Shown: positions 24,012-36,995, numbered from the stretch's first letter. The stretch: 64,000 nt of DNA from Membranipora membranacea (GCA_914767715.1 OU612069.1:5394001-5458000); one strand, 5' to 3'. Notes: generated by a model from the letters alone, not told the origin. A program made the numbers and translations.

Positions 24012-25290
24012 AACTAATAATGCGGAGCTCGGTAACTGTAAATTGCTGAACAGGCTGAACAGCTGAACAGAATTTCTCAGACTAAAATTAGTTTTTGTAT
24101 TATTTTCAGTGGCTGACTATAACTTCTCAAACACATTCCTCTCAGCCAAATGATTTAATGAGTATAAAGAATCAATCCTAAGTTCCTGCTGGCACCTAAA
24201 ATATTTGTTTTAGAGCATCACTGATATATATTACACGTGGGGTACATATCTAACCCTTAGGAGGCATATGGCTATTTCATGTGTGGTTGCTGGACAGCAT
24301 TTCTCATCTTTAAATGGTCCACAAGTTCAGAATCTGTTATAGCTGACACTCGTAAACTTTTGTCAAGCAGCGCTTGCCTGAGTTTTTGAAGGTTGTTACT
24401 GGAACTTCAATCATGCGTAATGTACAAGCTGCTAGATTTATAACTTTAGTTATATCCTCACACAAGGCTGATACTGATACTGATGGCATATCTTCACAAA
24501 TAGCAACGCTATGTGTTTTTCCACTGATCCATAAATTCATATATATATATATGTGCCAGCTGTAAGAGATAATCAAATTATTAATTTCTGTCTCTCTTGT
24601 AAAATGTAGTCATCAAGAAATCTCATTATTATTGTGCTGACATAACTCATGATAATATTTGATATTGAAATATATCAATTGGTTATCTAAATCTCATGCA
24701 GAATTACGAATTTTATAGGCAAGTGTTCAATCTACATAATATAAACCAAATTCTCAGGTTAATGATAATATAGACCAGTCACTTATATTAAGTTTGCAAT
24801 TGCCTTTGTTTCTTTCTATTATTTTATCCACAGTAAGTATTTGGGTGTTACACTTAGTGAATGGATGGAAGGAACCAACAACACCCACCCCCCCCCCCCC
24901 CCAACAAAGCTTGTCAAGACTGATTCATATAAATGAGGGAAAACAAATGAAGCAATTAATCTACCAAATCTGAAAATTTTAGGAAACTAGAAACACTATT
25001 CAGCACAATGCCATCCTTTCATCTAGGCAGTCTTGACAAGCTTTGTTGGGGGGGGGGGGGGGGTGGGTGTTGTTGGTTCCTTCCATCCATTCACTAAGTG
25101 TAACACCCAAATACTTACTGTGGATAAAATAATAGAAAGAAACAAAGGCAATTGCAAACTTAATATAAGTATTAAGCAGAATATAAGGAGTTGTCCAGGC
25201 TTGTGCATAATTAGTAGTCTGAGAAATTCTGTTCAGCTGTTCAGCATGTTCGGCCTGTTCAGCAATTTACAGTTACCGCATCAAGTTACT
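24012..25290. mobile_element. long foldback element with an insertion in the left arm
   Basis: The outer inverted arms are at 24016-24092 and 25207-25285 (ggtaactgtaaattgctgaa, aacagaatttctcagact). The inner arms are at 24788-24925 and 25024-25165 (gcaattgcctttgtttcttt, ttgtcaagactg). The right arm is continuous. In the left arm the two parts are separated by about 690 bp, most of which (24150-24560) is an unrelated dispersed repeat. Poly-C and poly-G runs face each other in the two arms. No transposase frame is seen. Confidence 0.8.
24150..24560 (+). repeat. dispersed repeat, second copy at 39215-39565
   Basis: Shared blocks with 39215-39565 include ggacagcatttctcatct, tttgtcaag(c/t)agc.cttgcc(t/c)gagttttt and ccactgatccataaattcat. 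It is inserted in the left arm of the foldback element. No coding role is seen; the class is unknown. Confidence 0.6.
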
Positions 25291-28130
25291 TAGTTCAAAG
25301 TTTGACTGTGATTGATGTGTCTGTAATCTGACAAAGTCCAAACAACATGTGTATGTATGTGTACTTTTATTTTACAGCCTGTATGATTATGAAGGAGCAT
25401 TTTAGAGATTAACCAGAGATAAGCCATAGGAATGATATGCAATCAACACCAGACTGAGTTAATCTTTGATCACATGTATCAGGATTGCATTGGTAAGACA
25501 GTGGCTGGTACTCTTAGCCGGATTTAAGATGCTGAGACTTCACAGAGTTAAAATGTTTTCCAATGAACAACGAGAGATCAAGGAGATTTTATACACAATA
25601 ATAATGCTGTTGCTCGTCTCCTAGTCCTGCCACATCTCACTGTAAGTGCTTCATATAGGCTACCCTTGTAACATGGCTGAAGGATGAAGATGATAAATCA
25701 ATGTCAAGCTGTGGACTTCAGTTGGTATTCAATACTGTTGATGGTGATACCTAGAGAGTTTTTGCGGTATCAAATAAATGAACAAACTTCATCAGGGTGC
25801 TTGGTCACTGGGTGCAGGCCCCAGGGAACTGAAAAGAAGGTTCATTGCGTAAGGCAGTCCTCGCACCCTGCTATACTCTGCTTAAATCTATCAATAGTAA
25901 CAAGATCGAATGATTCACAGTGTATTGTGCTTTTAATTTTTATTTTCAGGTACATCAAATATAATATGCATAACAGCGTCTGGTATTCTGGCTGGCTCGT
26001 AGTCATATTGATCCAACTTTTTTGGGTCAAACCAAACGCCTATCCTTACTCCAACTTTGGATTGATTGATTGGTTTATTTGTCACTCACATATAAGTATG
26101 TTGCGAAATTTGTTGTTTGATACACTGCTGTCCACATGGAGCAAAGAAAAAAATACGTAAAAAAAAGCTGACATCTCATCGTGGATTGGGTTAAAATAAT
26201 ATTATTGAGGGATAAAATCATGTTGCTTAAAAAACTGTCTTTCCCCCAAGAAGATCGATATTTTAATGTCCTGAATCTTCCTGATGGAAGCTTTGGTAAA
26301 AATTCATGTATAAAATGTTCATCATCATGTATGTAATTTAGTATCAGGTTTTTAGTTCAATTATCTATAATGGCATCAAGGACACTTATGTTTTGAATAT
26401 TCAGATTATTAGCGTCTTTGAAAAACTTTCTCAGTCGTTTCTTATCTTAGCATAAATAGAGGTGAACAAAATGGGCAGACAGATGTAGGAGAGTGATAGT
26501 AAGTCCTTGGGTGAACTAAAGATATCAGGGAGTTTGTATGATCAGGGAGTTGGGGACACAATATAACATTTGTCCCAAACTCCTTGGTATGATTGTATCA
26601 GACATATGGGTTGTCCTACCATAGTTCTTGTAAACACGGCTCCAAGTTCTCTCAGCAAAAATCAATCTTTCTCCCAAGGTAGTCTGGTCACTTGGCTCAA
26701 TTAGACAATTCGTGCACAAGGCATTTACTCAGAATGCATAGGTATAGTTCTATCTATGAGAGAGTGATTTGGGGACGAGACCTAAGTAGGGCACCTAAGC
26801 TGTTTTTTTATTCAAAGAACTTTCAGTCACTGTTGACAAATTCGCATCTATCTATACGTTATTCTGTAGACTTTCTTAGGCATAGTATAATTATTATTAT
26901 GCTTAAAATACGTTACACAAAACAGATAACGAAAAAAGAAATAAAGGAACCATTTATGTCAGCTCCTCATCAACAAACAAACATGGTATGTAAGAAAAAA
27001 AAATTTAAATCCGACCAGAGAGAAAACTTTGAAATAATTTGGTACCCACTTACAGATTACAGTTGTCAAGCCAGTTCACCGATGTATTTGTTGTCTGTTA
27101 GAACTAACGATTGATTTGAATCAGCTTATCAGTGGCACTTTGGGCATTTAAAATTCAAATGTGCTTGACTGCTTGAGTTCCTAAACTGAAAACCTGACCC
27201 ACAAGCAATTAAAAAAATGCATAGATACTAAGACCAAGGAGTTAGACTTATGTAAAGATGTCATTTGACCTTCTTTGTAGCACTTTGTTGCAGACTCGTA
27301 TCTCATAGTTGATCGGCAAGTTGTTTGTCGGCATATTGATCATCCAGATGACTTTATTTCCAACAATAATTATTATGATACACCACTGGGCCATAGGCTG
27401 GTTTTAATTTTGTTGTCATCACCTTGTCTTCAACCGTTCTGAAAGGAAAAATGATAATTTGATCAAACCAAATGAGATGCTCAACTGTGAAAAAAAGTTT
27501 ATGTTCCTGTGTTAGCGATAGAGCTATGAGGTCATTGAATGAAAGAATTGAACGTAATACGACTGTCAAACTTTGCCACAGACCCAGACAGGTTTTGGAT
27601 AAGGAGGACCATTGGGTCATAGATAGATAGTCTGCCAGTGAGGGTGCTGCTGCATCGTCAACAACATTCCACCAATTCTGTGACTCCGATTCACTGTAAC
27701 AATGACAAAAATTAACTACATACATAGATCCTACAGATTGGTCCAGGAGCTGTCTGTAGTGAAAGATCAAGGAGTACTCCTAGCTAGTCCTTGCCAGTCC
27801 TTGGTAAGATAGATTGGGTGGTGACAATCAGAACAGTTCACATGACAGACACCTCTCCTCTGCATATATCTTTTCCAAGGAGGCTCTATATTGAGAGTGT
27901 CTGACAGTGATAACGCTAAAAAGGTCACCTTTCAGTGCTCAGGCCAGTGAGTGATCCTCTAAACTCAAAGTCAGGCCTAGGACCCAATTATCAGACTCAG
28001 CTATCAAGATGGTGCAGACTTAGTTGTTAACAATCATACCTCCAAAACCCAAGTTGACTCCAACTCTTTTCCGACTGAGTAGTGTCAGACTATCAAATTC
28101 ATGAGTTGTGTTCTCATGTCTTCAAAATTT
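25291..28130. other. gene-poor stretch, no supported gene
   Basis: Only scattered open frames without recognisable homology. A weak minus-strand exon-like stretch (27560-27693, ESESQNWWNVVDDAAAPSLA between an acceptor-like and a donor-like site) is noted, but nothing joins to it. A diverged hairpin repeat at about 26694-26785 is related to 10781-10872. Confidence 0.45.
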
Positions 28131-28132
28131 GA

Positions 28133-28226
28133 AACTAGCCGAGCTGCGCCACACATAAGTTGCCCCTAGCCGAGCTGCGCCATTCCCAATTTATTTTCCC
28201 ATGTGGCGCAGCTCGTCTGCCGTAGA
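28133..28226. repeat. small hairpin repeat, gagctgcgccac arms
   Basis: Two direct copies of tagccgagctgcgcca are followed by the inverted atgtggcgcagctcg. It lies immediately before the satellite array and is locally GC-rich in AT-rich DNA. Confidence 0.7.
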
Positions 28227-31200
28227 CACCCATATCATACTGTCAGAAGAAGTCTGGCTCACAAACTGCCTAAACTACACTGACGGCCACATCATAGGCT
28301 ACTGTCACAACTCAGGCCAACCTCACGTACTGCCTTAACCAAACTGACACCCATATCATACCGTCAGAAGAAGTCGGGCTCACAAACTGTCTAAACTATT
28401 CGGACACCGATACCATACGCTACTGTCAGAACTCAGGCTAATCTCACAAACAAACAAACTACACTGACGCCCATAGCATGAGCTACTCTCTGAACTCAGG
28501 CTAATCTCACAAACAGCCTAAACTACACTGACACCCATAGTATACCGTCAGAAGAAATCGGGATCACAAACTGCCTAAACTACACAGACACCCATATCAT
28601 ACCGTCAGAAGAAGTCGGGCTCAAAAACTGTCTAAACTATTCGGACACCAATACCATAGGCTACTCTCAGAACTCGGGCTAATCTCACAAACAAACAAAC
28701 TACACTGACGCCCATAGCATGAGCTACTCTCTGAACTCAGGCTAATCTCACAAACAGCCTAAAATACACTGACACCCATAGCATACCGTCAGAAGAAATC
28801 GGGATCACAAACTGCCTAAACTACACAGACACCCATATCATACCGTCAGAAGAAGTCGGGCTCAAAAATTGTCTAAACTATTCGGACACCAATACCATAC
28901 GCTACTCTCAGAACTCGGGCTAATCTCACAAACAAACAAACTACACTGACGCCCATAGCATGAGCTACTCTCTGAACTCAGGCTAATCTCACAAACAGCC
29001 TAAACTACACTGACGCCCATAGCATAAGCTACTGTCAGAATTCAGGCTAATCTCACAAACAGCCTAAATTACACTGACACACATAGCATGAGCTACTGTC
29101 AAAACTCAGGCTTATCTCACAAACAAACAAACTGCACTGACGCCCATAGCATGAGCTACTGTCAGTACTCAGGCTAATCTCACAAACATCCTAAACTACA
29201 CTGACGCCCATATCATACTGTCAGAACTCAGGCATATCTCACGAACAGCCTAAACTATCCGGACACCCATATCATACCGTCAGAAGAAGTCGGACTCACA
29301 GACTGTCTAAACTTTTCGGACACCAATACCATACGCTACTCTCAGAACTCAGGCTAATCTCTCAAACAAACAAACTACACTGACGCCCATAGCATGAGCT
29401 ACTGTCAGAACTCAGACTTATCTCACAAACAGCCTAAACTACACTGACGATCATGGCATAAGCTACTTTCAGAACTCAGGCTACTCTCACAAACAGCCTA
29501 AACTACACTGACGCCCATAGCATGAGCTACTGTCAGAACTCAGGCTAATCTCACAAACAGCCTAAACTACACTGACGCCCATGTCATACCGTGAGAAGAA
29601 GTCTGGCTCACAAACTGCTTAAACTACACGGACACCAATACCATACGCTACTGTCAGAACTCAGGCTAACCTCACGCACTGCCTTAACCACACTCACACC
29701 CATATCATACTGTCAGAAGAAGTCTGGCTCACAAACTGCCTAAACTATACTCTCAGAACTCAGGCTAATCTCACAAACAAAGAAACTACACTGACGCCCA
29801 TAGCATGAGCTACGGTCAGAACTCTGGCTAATCTCACAAACAGTCTAAACTATCCGGACACCCATATCATACCGTCAGAAGATGTTTGTCTCACAAACTG
29901 CGTAAAGTACACGGACACCAATACCATAAGCTACTGTCAGAACTCGGGCTAACCTCACGCACTGTCACACTGACACCCATATCATACTGTCAGAGGAAGT
30001 CTGGCTCACAAACAGCCTAAACTACACTGACGCCCATATCATAGGCTACTGTCAGAACTCAGGCCAACCTCACGTACTGCCTTAACCAAACTGACACCCA
30101 TATCATACCGTCAAAAGAATTCGGGATCACAAACTGTCTAAACTATTCGGACACCAATACCATACGCTACTCTCAGAACTCAGGCTAATCTCACGAACAA
30201 TCAAACTACACTGACGCCCATAGCATGAGCTACTGTCAGAACTCAGGCTATTCTCACTAATAGCCTAAACTACACTGACACCCATAGCATAAGCTATTAT
30301 CAGAACTCGGGCTCATCTCACAAACAGCCTAAGCTACAATGACACCCATAGCATAGGCTACTGTCAGAACCCAGGCTCATGCTAATCTACACGGACGCCC
30401 ATATCATACAGTCAGAAGAAGTCGGGCTCACAAACTGCGTAAACTATGCAGACAATACCATACGCTACTGTCAGAAGAAATCGGGATCACAAATAGCCTA
30501 AACTACACTGACGCTCATGGCATTAGCTACTGTCAGAACTCAGGCTACTCTCACAAACAGCCTAAACTACACTGACGCCCATAGCATGAGCTACTGTCAG
30601 AACTCAGGCTAATCTCACAAACAGCCTAAACTCTCCGGACACCCATATCATACCGTCAGAAGATGTTTGGCTCACAAACTGCGTAAACTACACGGACACC
30701 ACATCATAGGCTACTGTCAGAACTCAGGCCAACCTCACATACTGCCTTAACCAAACTGACACCCATATCATACCGTCAGAAGAAGTCAGGCTCACAAACT
30801 GTCTAAACTATTCGGACACCAATACCATACGCTACTGTCAGAACTCAGGCTTATCTCACAAATAGCCTGAACTACACTGACGCCCATCGCATGAGCTACT
30901 GTCAGAACTCAGGCATAACTCACGAACAGCCTAAACTACCCGGACACCCATATCATACCGTCCGAAGATGTTTGGCTCACAAACCGCGTAAAGTACACGG
31001 ACACCAATACCATAAGCTACTGTCAGAACTCAGGCTAACCTCACGCACTGCCTTAACTACACTGACACCCATATCATACTGTCAGAAGAAGTCTGGCTCA
31101 CAAACTGCCTAAACTACACTGACGCCCATATCATAGGCTACTGTCAGAACTCAGGCTAACCTCACGCACTGCCTTAACTACACTGACACCCATATCATAC

Positions 31201-32640
31201 TGTCAGAAGAAGTCTGGCTCACAAACTGCCTAAACTACACTGACGCCCATATCATAGGCTACTGTCAGAACTCAGGCCAACCTCACGTACTGCCTTAACC
31301 AAACTGACACCCATATCATACCGTCAGAAGAATTCGGGATCACAAACTGCCTAAACTACACGAACACCCATATCATACTGTCAGAAGAAGTCGGGCTCAC
31401 AAACTGTCTAAACTTTTCGGACACCAATACCATACGCTACTCTCAGAACTCAGGCTAATCTCACAAACAAACTACACTGACGCCCATAGCATGAGCTACT
31501 GTCAGAACTCAGGCTAATCTCACAAACAGCCTAAACTATACTGACGCCCATAGCATAAGCTACTGTCAGAACTCAGGCTAATCTCACAAACAGCCTAAAC
31601 TACACTGACGCCCATAGCATAAGCTACTGTCAGAACTCAGGCTCATCTCACAAACAGCCTAACTACACTGACGCCCATAGCAAGAGCGACTGTCAGAACT
31701 CAGTCTCATCTCACAAACAGCCTAACTACACTGACGCCCATAGCAAGAGCGACTGTCAGAACTCAGGCTAATCTCACAAACAGCCTAAACTACACTGACG
31801 CCCATAGCATAAGCTACTGTCAGAACTCAGGCTAATCTCACAAAAAGCCTAAACTACACTGACACCCATAGCATAAGCTACTGTCAGAACTCAGGCTCAT
31901 CTCACAAACAGCCTAACTATACTGACGCCCATAGCAAGAGCGACTGTCAGAACTCAGTCTCATCTCACAAACAGCCTAACTACACTGACGCCCATAGCAA
32001 GAGCGACTGTCAGAACTCAGTCTCATCTCACAAACAGCCTAAACTACACTGACGCCCATAGCATAAGCTACTGTCAGAACTCAGGCTAATCTCACAAACA
32101 GCCTAAACTACACTGACACCCATAGCATAAGCTACTGTCAGAACTCAGGCTCATCTCACAAACAGCCTAACTACACTGACGCCCATAGCAAGAGCGACTG
32201 TCAGAACTCAGTCTCATCTCACAAACAGCCTAACTACACTGACGCCCATAGCAAGAGCGACTGTCAGAACTCAGGCTAATCTCACAAACAGCCTAAACTA
32301 CACTGACACCCATATCATACCGTCAGAAGAAGTCGGGCTCACTAACTGTCTAAACTATACGGACACCAATACCATACGCTACTCTCAGAACTCAGGCTAA
32401 TCTCACAAACAAACAAACTACACTAACGCCCATAGCATGAGCTTCTGGCAGAACTCACGCTAATCTCACAAACAGCTTAAACTACACTGACGCCCATAGC
32501 ATAAGCTACTGTCAGAACTCAAGCTCATCTCACAAACAGCCTAAACTGCACTGACGCCTATAGCATGAGCTATACCGTCAGAACTCAGGCTTATCTCATA
32601 CACTGCTTTAACAACACTGACCCCCATATCATAAGGTGAG
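28226..32640 (+). repeat. 64-bp satellite array of about 4.4 kb
   Basis: Roughly 69 units with consensus gcctaaactacactgacgcc, catagcataagctactgtca, gaactcaggctaatctcaca, aaca. A second subfamily reads catatcataccgtcagaaga, agtcgggctcacaaactg. The left two thirds alternate subfamilies. The right third (about 31480-32280) is a more homogeneous higher-order array with catagcaagagcgactgtca units. Open frames inside it are incidental. Confidence 0.97.
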
Positions 32641-32716
32641 ATATCTGATCAGTGACATATTCTTAGTCGCTGTGATGAACAATATCATATTTCTCTGCTG
32701 TGAAAATGCAGGCTAT

Positions 32717-34290
32717 TATCATGGGCCCCTGGGACTTACATGTCCTTACTTTGCCAATGTCCACTATCAACCACCCAAAAAATACCAAACAGGGTAAGAC
32801 ACAAAAAAATTATTTTTGACAACCTACCTTGAAATTTCTCACAATAACTCACTCCTCCTTCCTCTTTCATTTGCTTCAGGTTTGAAGTTTCTAGCACAAA
32901 CAGAGCTGACTTTATGGACCAGAGAAAAAAGATGCTTTGTTTCATCTAGAAGCCAGATCATGTGACATGTCATAGCAATCGAGGTCGATTGCAACCAAGG
33001 GAGTGCAGATGTCACATCTACAGAGCAAACAGGAGAATTTTCTATATCATCATCAGTACACTCAAACTCATTTTGAGGACACGCTAGTTACAGACAGGAC
33101 ATTTAACCTCGATCAAAGTTAACTGAATCAAAGTGAACATCGATCAAAGGCAACTGAATTACATCAAAGTGCTTATTTTTAATATCTGTACCCACTCTTG
33201 GGACCGATCAACCCACTCTTGGGGCAGATGTGTTTTGTTGTTTTTCTTGTGTTTGTTTACTGATGAGTGTCAGCAGTTTTTTAATGTGTTTGAAACCATG
33301 CTATATAAGAGCATGGTTCACCAATGGAAAGGCCCCTTCGTTTGCAACTTCATTTGGAGACAGGTCAGTTTTTAAACATGGAAGTTTTACAGTTTTTATC
33401 ATAATAATCTCATTTTACATTAGTTATAATTATAGGGAAATAGAACTTGTCTTATTTTTGATAATGGCGCAGTATAACACTTGGTTGGATTATTTGTATC
33501 ATCATATTATTTAGTTAAATGAATTAAATTGAGCATGCATGGCATCATCAACTAGAAAGAATAACTTGTTGAAATCAGACATGTACTGTTAAGTTGAATT
33601 GCGCTTGATTCTAAACTGGAACGAACTAAAAGACACGCTCTTAAGTCAAGTGTTTAATCGCGACATCAAATGAGATCACATCTAAATAAGTCAGTGTCGC
33701 ATAGTGAGAATCATCATGCCAAGCTCATGAGCACAGATCTCAGTAGCGGAGAGTTAATGTGGTGACTCCATAACCCGGAATCCCACAGCTTCTACAAAAT
33801 TCACAAAACCTGAGTAGGCTGAAATGGCTGCATGAGTATTGACATCCCCACATGATTATTGTACTTATTTTTTATTTCACTAAATTGGTTCTTTTTACAC
33901 TCATATATGAGTTCTAAATTATATTCGTTAATTTTTAAGCTACTAATAAACTATGAGAGACCATATATGAGTATAAAAAGAACCAATTTAGTGAAATAAA
34001 AAAAAAGTACAATAATCATGTGGGGATGTCAATACTCATGCAGTCATTTCAGCCTACTCAGATTTTGTGAATTTTGTAGAGGCATCTCTTTTCTCTGCTC
34101 CATAAAGTCAGCTCCGTTTGTGCTAGAAACTTCAAACCTGAAGGAGGAGTGAGTTAGTGTGAGAGAGTTCAAGGTGTGTTGTAAAAAAATTCTTTTTGTG
34201 TCTTACCCTGTTTGGTGTTTTTGGGTGGTTGATAGTGGACATTGGCAAAGTAAAGACATGGAAGTCCCAGGGGCCCATGGCTATTATCCA
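32717..34290. mobile_element. long foldback element with an 850-bp insertion
   Basis: The left arm is 32719-32936 plus 33789-33908; the right arm is 33963-34290 without a break. Arms match over gggcccctggga, ttgccaatgtccactatcaa, ccaccc and gtagaggc/ttctac, then tgtggggatgtcaatactca. The loop is about 55 bp. The left arm is split at 32937-33788 by unrelated DNA. The element lies just after the satellite. Confidence 0.85.
32937..33788. other. insertion inside the left foldback arm
   Basis: This is absent from the otherwise continuous right arm. It contains short frames only (for example 33133-33375) and a gatcaaagt(t/g)aactgaat(c/t)a direct repeat. Its origin is unclear; the clean junctions at gatgc / ttctac suggest a second mobile insertion. 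Confidence 0.5.
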
Positions 34291-34537
34291 TTTGTGCATA
34301 TAAGTTACATCGTGTGAATAAACTTGGTCATATTTGAATGATCTAATCCATCGAGCCCAAAACACATATCATATCCTTGTTCATCATTTATTGCATTGTT
34401 GTTATCGCCCTCCTCGCATTCTCTCATAATAAGTTTATCAACTGGTTGAGCGTATGTAGTGCATTGCACTAACTTGTGCGCAGCAGGCCAAAGCGAAGCG
34501 TTGATCGTTGATTTCTCTTGGTAATCTCAGTCTAAGC

Positions 34538-35760
34538 ATGGATGCCGTTTTTCAAAGTTTCCTAGACAGTATGTCTAACTCGGACATTTCAGCCTTAAAA
34601 TCCAAATGTAGGTTTAGAGGCATTGATTTTAATGGTGAAAAGAGCACCTTCTTATCTCGGCTACAGCAGTTACTTGAAAAGGAGTCTTTCGCACCGGTGC
34701 CATCTCAGAGTCAGCAAATCCAAACTCTGGCAGCAACTGACTACACATACATGTCTGTAGCTGCGGAGCACATGTCAGGAAACGCTGATTAGATACAGCC
34801 TGAACAATATAACGGAAGCCTATCAACAGGACAGCACTCACTACTAGATGGAGACCAGCCAAGATATCAACATTCAGGAATACATATGTATCAACACCCA
34901 GCACAAGTCAGCTTAGCAGAAGCAGAATCTCTAAAAGGCTCTATTCTTTAATATGATAACTAGACAGATACAAAAGCTCTCCAGATTATCTAGCATTAGC
35001 TCATTATGCATGAGGTTCACAATTTACTCAACTTCTCTAGGTTATCATACCACATCAAGTACTAGGCACCCCATCACTAACACCACGGCAACTAGACCAT
35101 CAGATATGCAGGCGACAGTTAATTGATCACCAGGAGTGTAACACCAGCCCCTCGATCTCCAGGTTTGCAAGCATCATATCCACTACAAAGTCATCACTTA
35201 AAGGGATAATACACTTCTTATCTCTGCTTTGCAGCCAATGGAGCACAGAAAAATGTATGTACATACACTTTTACTACCATAACCGGATATGGTAATAAAA
35301 GTGTTAAGCTGGGCTGTTAGAAAATAACAAGCTAAAGTCCAAAGGTCATCATTATTGCACATGCGCACTTTAAGTATCTGTACAATTGAAACGCTAACCA
35401 AGAGGTAGGAGCACACAACTGCTCACAAAATCAGCTTTTTTCAGATCACAAGCAATTCTGTTAGTTGTCTTATTTCTTGTTGGAGATGCACAACTACAAT
35501 TTAGAATGCACATTTGAGCAGAACAAGGGGTTTTGAATTACAAATAAGGAGTTTATGTATGTACATACATTTTTCTGTGCTCCATTGGCTCCCAAACAGA
35601 GATCAGAAGTTTATTATCCCTTTAACTATGCGTTCTTCTACAGGTTTGAATTAATCAGCCCACAACAGGTCATCCTGTACCAGCACAAAGACTCGAATTA
35701 TTATAAAAAACTCTGCAGCGTCAGCTAACATACAACCTGATACCCTACCATCACCAACCT
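34538..35760 (+). pseudogene. decayed ORF with SAP-like N-terminal segment, split by a MITE
   Basis: From ATG 34538 the frame reads MDAVFQSFLDSMSNSDISAL, then KSKCRFRGIDFNGEKSTFLS, then RLQQLL. The pattern LKxxxxxxGIxFxGxKxxxLxRLxxLL resembles a SAP-type helix pair, as found in DNA-binding and transposon-derived proteins. A TAG at about 34790 is followed by some 46 more open codons in frame (IQPEQYNGS to KGSIL), so the stop looks like decay. A 428-bp TTAA MITE then interrupts the low-complexity downstream sequence (35198-35625). It is probably a relic of a mobile-element protein; the family is not identified. Confidence 0.5.
35198..35625. mobile_element. TTAA-flanked foldback MITE (TTAAAGGGATAATACACTTC)
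   Basis: It runs from ttaaagggataatacacttc to gaagtttattatccctttaa (one mismatch-rich position). The inverted arms are about 150 bp and include atgtatgtacatac...tttttctgtgctccattggc. The arm sequence is a relative of the arms of 45171-47979 (aatacacttct, gagcagaaca, gatgcacaact), so this is probably a deletion derivative of that larger element. Confidence 0.88.
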
Positions 35761-36432
35761 ACACCCAAATACTATTACAAGGCGTACAAATTAAGGAAAT
35801 TCATATCACATATACCCAATGTACATCTGTCATATTGTTTTTCCGATGAGTGAGAGTCGAAAATAGAGTCTCTGACTCCTTGGCTTACCTGATTTAAAAA
35901 AATTAATTTACATCATGTGGGTCTATGTTAGACAATGATATGATATAACTCATTTCAAAAACCCAGATAACTGAAAGCGTAGTATGACTTGTGTCTTAGC
36001 ACTAATTGGCTACGCTAAGATGTATAGCTTCGAGGTTGGATGATAAGTTAAAGTTGGAAAGGTGTCCTTGCTCAATTATCAAATGAATTTATGGCCAATC
36101 ACAGGAAGGTATGTGTGCAGGACAAATTGCCATTGCAACATATACCTAAAGATAATGTGCCCGCTTTTCTCCCACTGAACCAAACCGCAGGCGGTATATC
36201 AATCATTGAGGTGTCTTCTCTGTGATAAATACTCTGTGATTTAAAATACCAAAAAAAATCATGCTGATATAATTAGTCTTTAAAAGAACAGTTGAGTCAC
36301 TGTCACACCTGGCACATGAGCAGCCCCTCAACGGTAATCACTAAGGGGTTGATTTTATGAAAGACCACATCGGGAACAACACTCTGCTCCCTTACATGCT
36401 AGTTATTTCTCATATAATTTTTTCGTTTGTAG

Positions 36433-36463
36433 GAATATAAGGAGTATGTCAAAGATAAATCAG
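36433..36463 (+). CDS. unknown gene, candidate short exon A
   Basis: Thirty-one bases, EYKEYVKDKS plus one base, between tttcgtttgtag and gtaggc. It ends in phase 1, which fits exon B. It is probably not the first exon; the true start was not found. Confidence 0.45.
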
Positions 36464-36699
36464 GTAGGCCTAAAGTTAAATCTAGTAAGAATTCCATTTC
36501 TGTGCCATACATCTTTTGGGGTGGCAAACCATTTCCAGCTTTAGATGACAAGGCTAATCACTGGCTTTCTTGGCCCCTCTCATGATAGTATAGATGGCAG
36601 GGGCGTATATTCTAAAAAAATTCACTCACTGACTTTTCAGAGATGAGCATAATAATCGGGCGCAGCCCGATCCACACGCCGTAGGCTTGGCGGGGAGGG

Positions 36700-36760
36700 T
36701 GTGGGAGGGAGGTGTGGTGTGGTGGGAGGGCGCTTAAGCGCCCGCCCACCACGGAAATTT
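36700..36760. repeat. GC-rich palindrome
   Basis: Around the centre cgcttaagcg, the arms gggcg/cgccc and ggtggg/cccacc pair (about 36719-36752). It stands out from the AT-rich background and may be part of a small repeat running into the tRNA-like piece downstream. Confidence 0.6.
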
Positions 36761-36905
36761 TTGCATATCGGTAGCAAAACAATGCAAGCAGAGAGGTATT
36801 TCAATAGCTCACTGAGCTGTTGGGTACTTTCAGAAAACAACTCAATAGCAGTAGAAGATTACGGTAAAAATGCTCCAGTTATAAAGCACCCATTTGAAAA
36901 AAAAC

Positions 36906-36995
36906 TGACCTGGATGGGATTCGAACCCACAACATTCTTATTATCAGTGATTATAAATCGCTGTACACACTGTGCTATTAAGCCACTCACGGAAA
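36906..36995 (-). repeat. tRNA-derived SINE-like segment
   Basis: On the minus strand it has a weak A-box-like tggcttaatagcacagtg and a perfect B box, gggttcgaatccca, spaced as in a tRNA. The acceptor stem does not pair, so it is a tRNA-like SINE head or relic and not a working tRNA. Confidence 0.55.

Noticed and set aside
25684-26160. 158-residue plus-strand ORF
   Set aside because: No motif, no splice or context support, and a composition typical of AT-rich chance frames.
27354-27770. 138-residue minus-strand ORF with ESESQNWWNVVDDAAAPSLA
   Set aside because: Exon-like borders exist around 27560-27693, but no partner exon or family is recognised, so no gene is called.
30891-31112. 73-residue ORF in the satellite
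   Set aside because: Pure 64-bp satellite sequence; neighbouring units break the frame and no other coding sign exists.
28226-32640. Regular repeats resembling a CRISPR array
   Set aside because: Units are contiguous with no unique spacers and the context is eukaryotic; it is a satellite.
36906-36995. Functional tRNA gene
   Set aside because: The B box is perfect, but the A box is weak and the acceptor and D stems do not pair.
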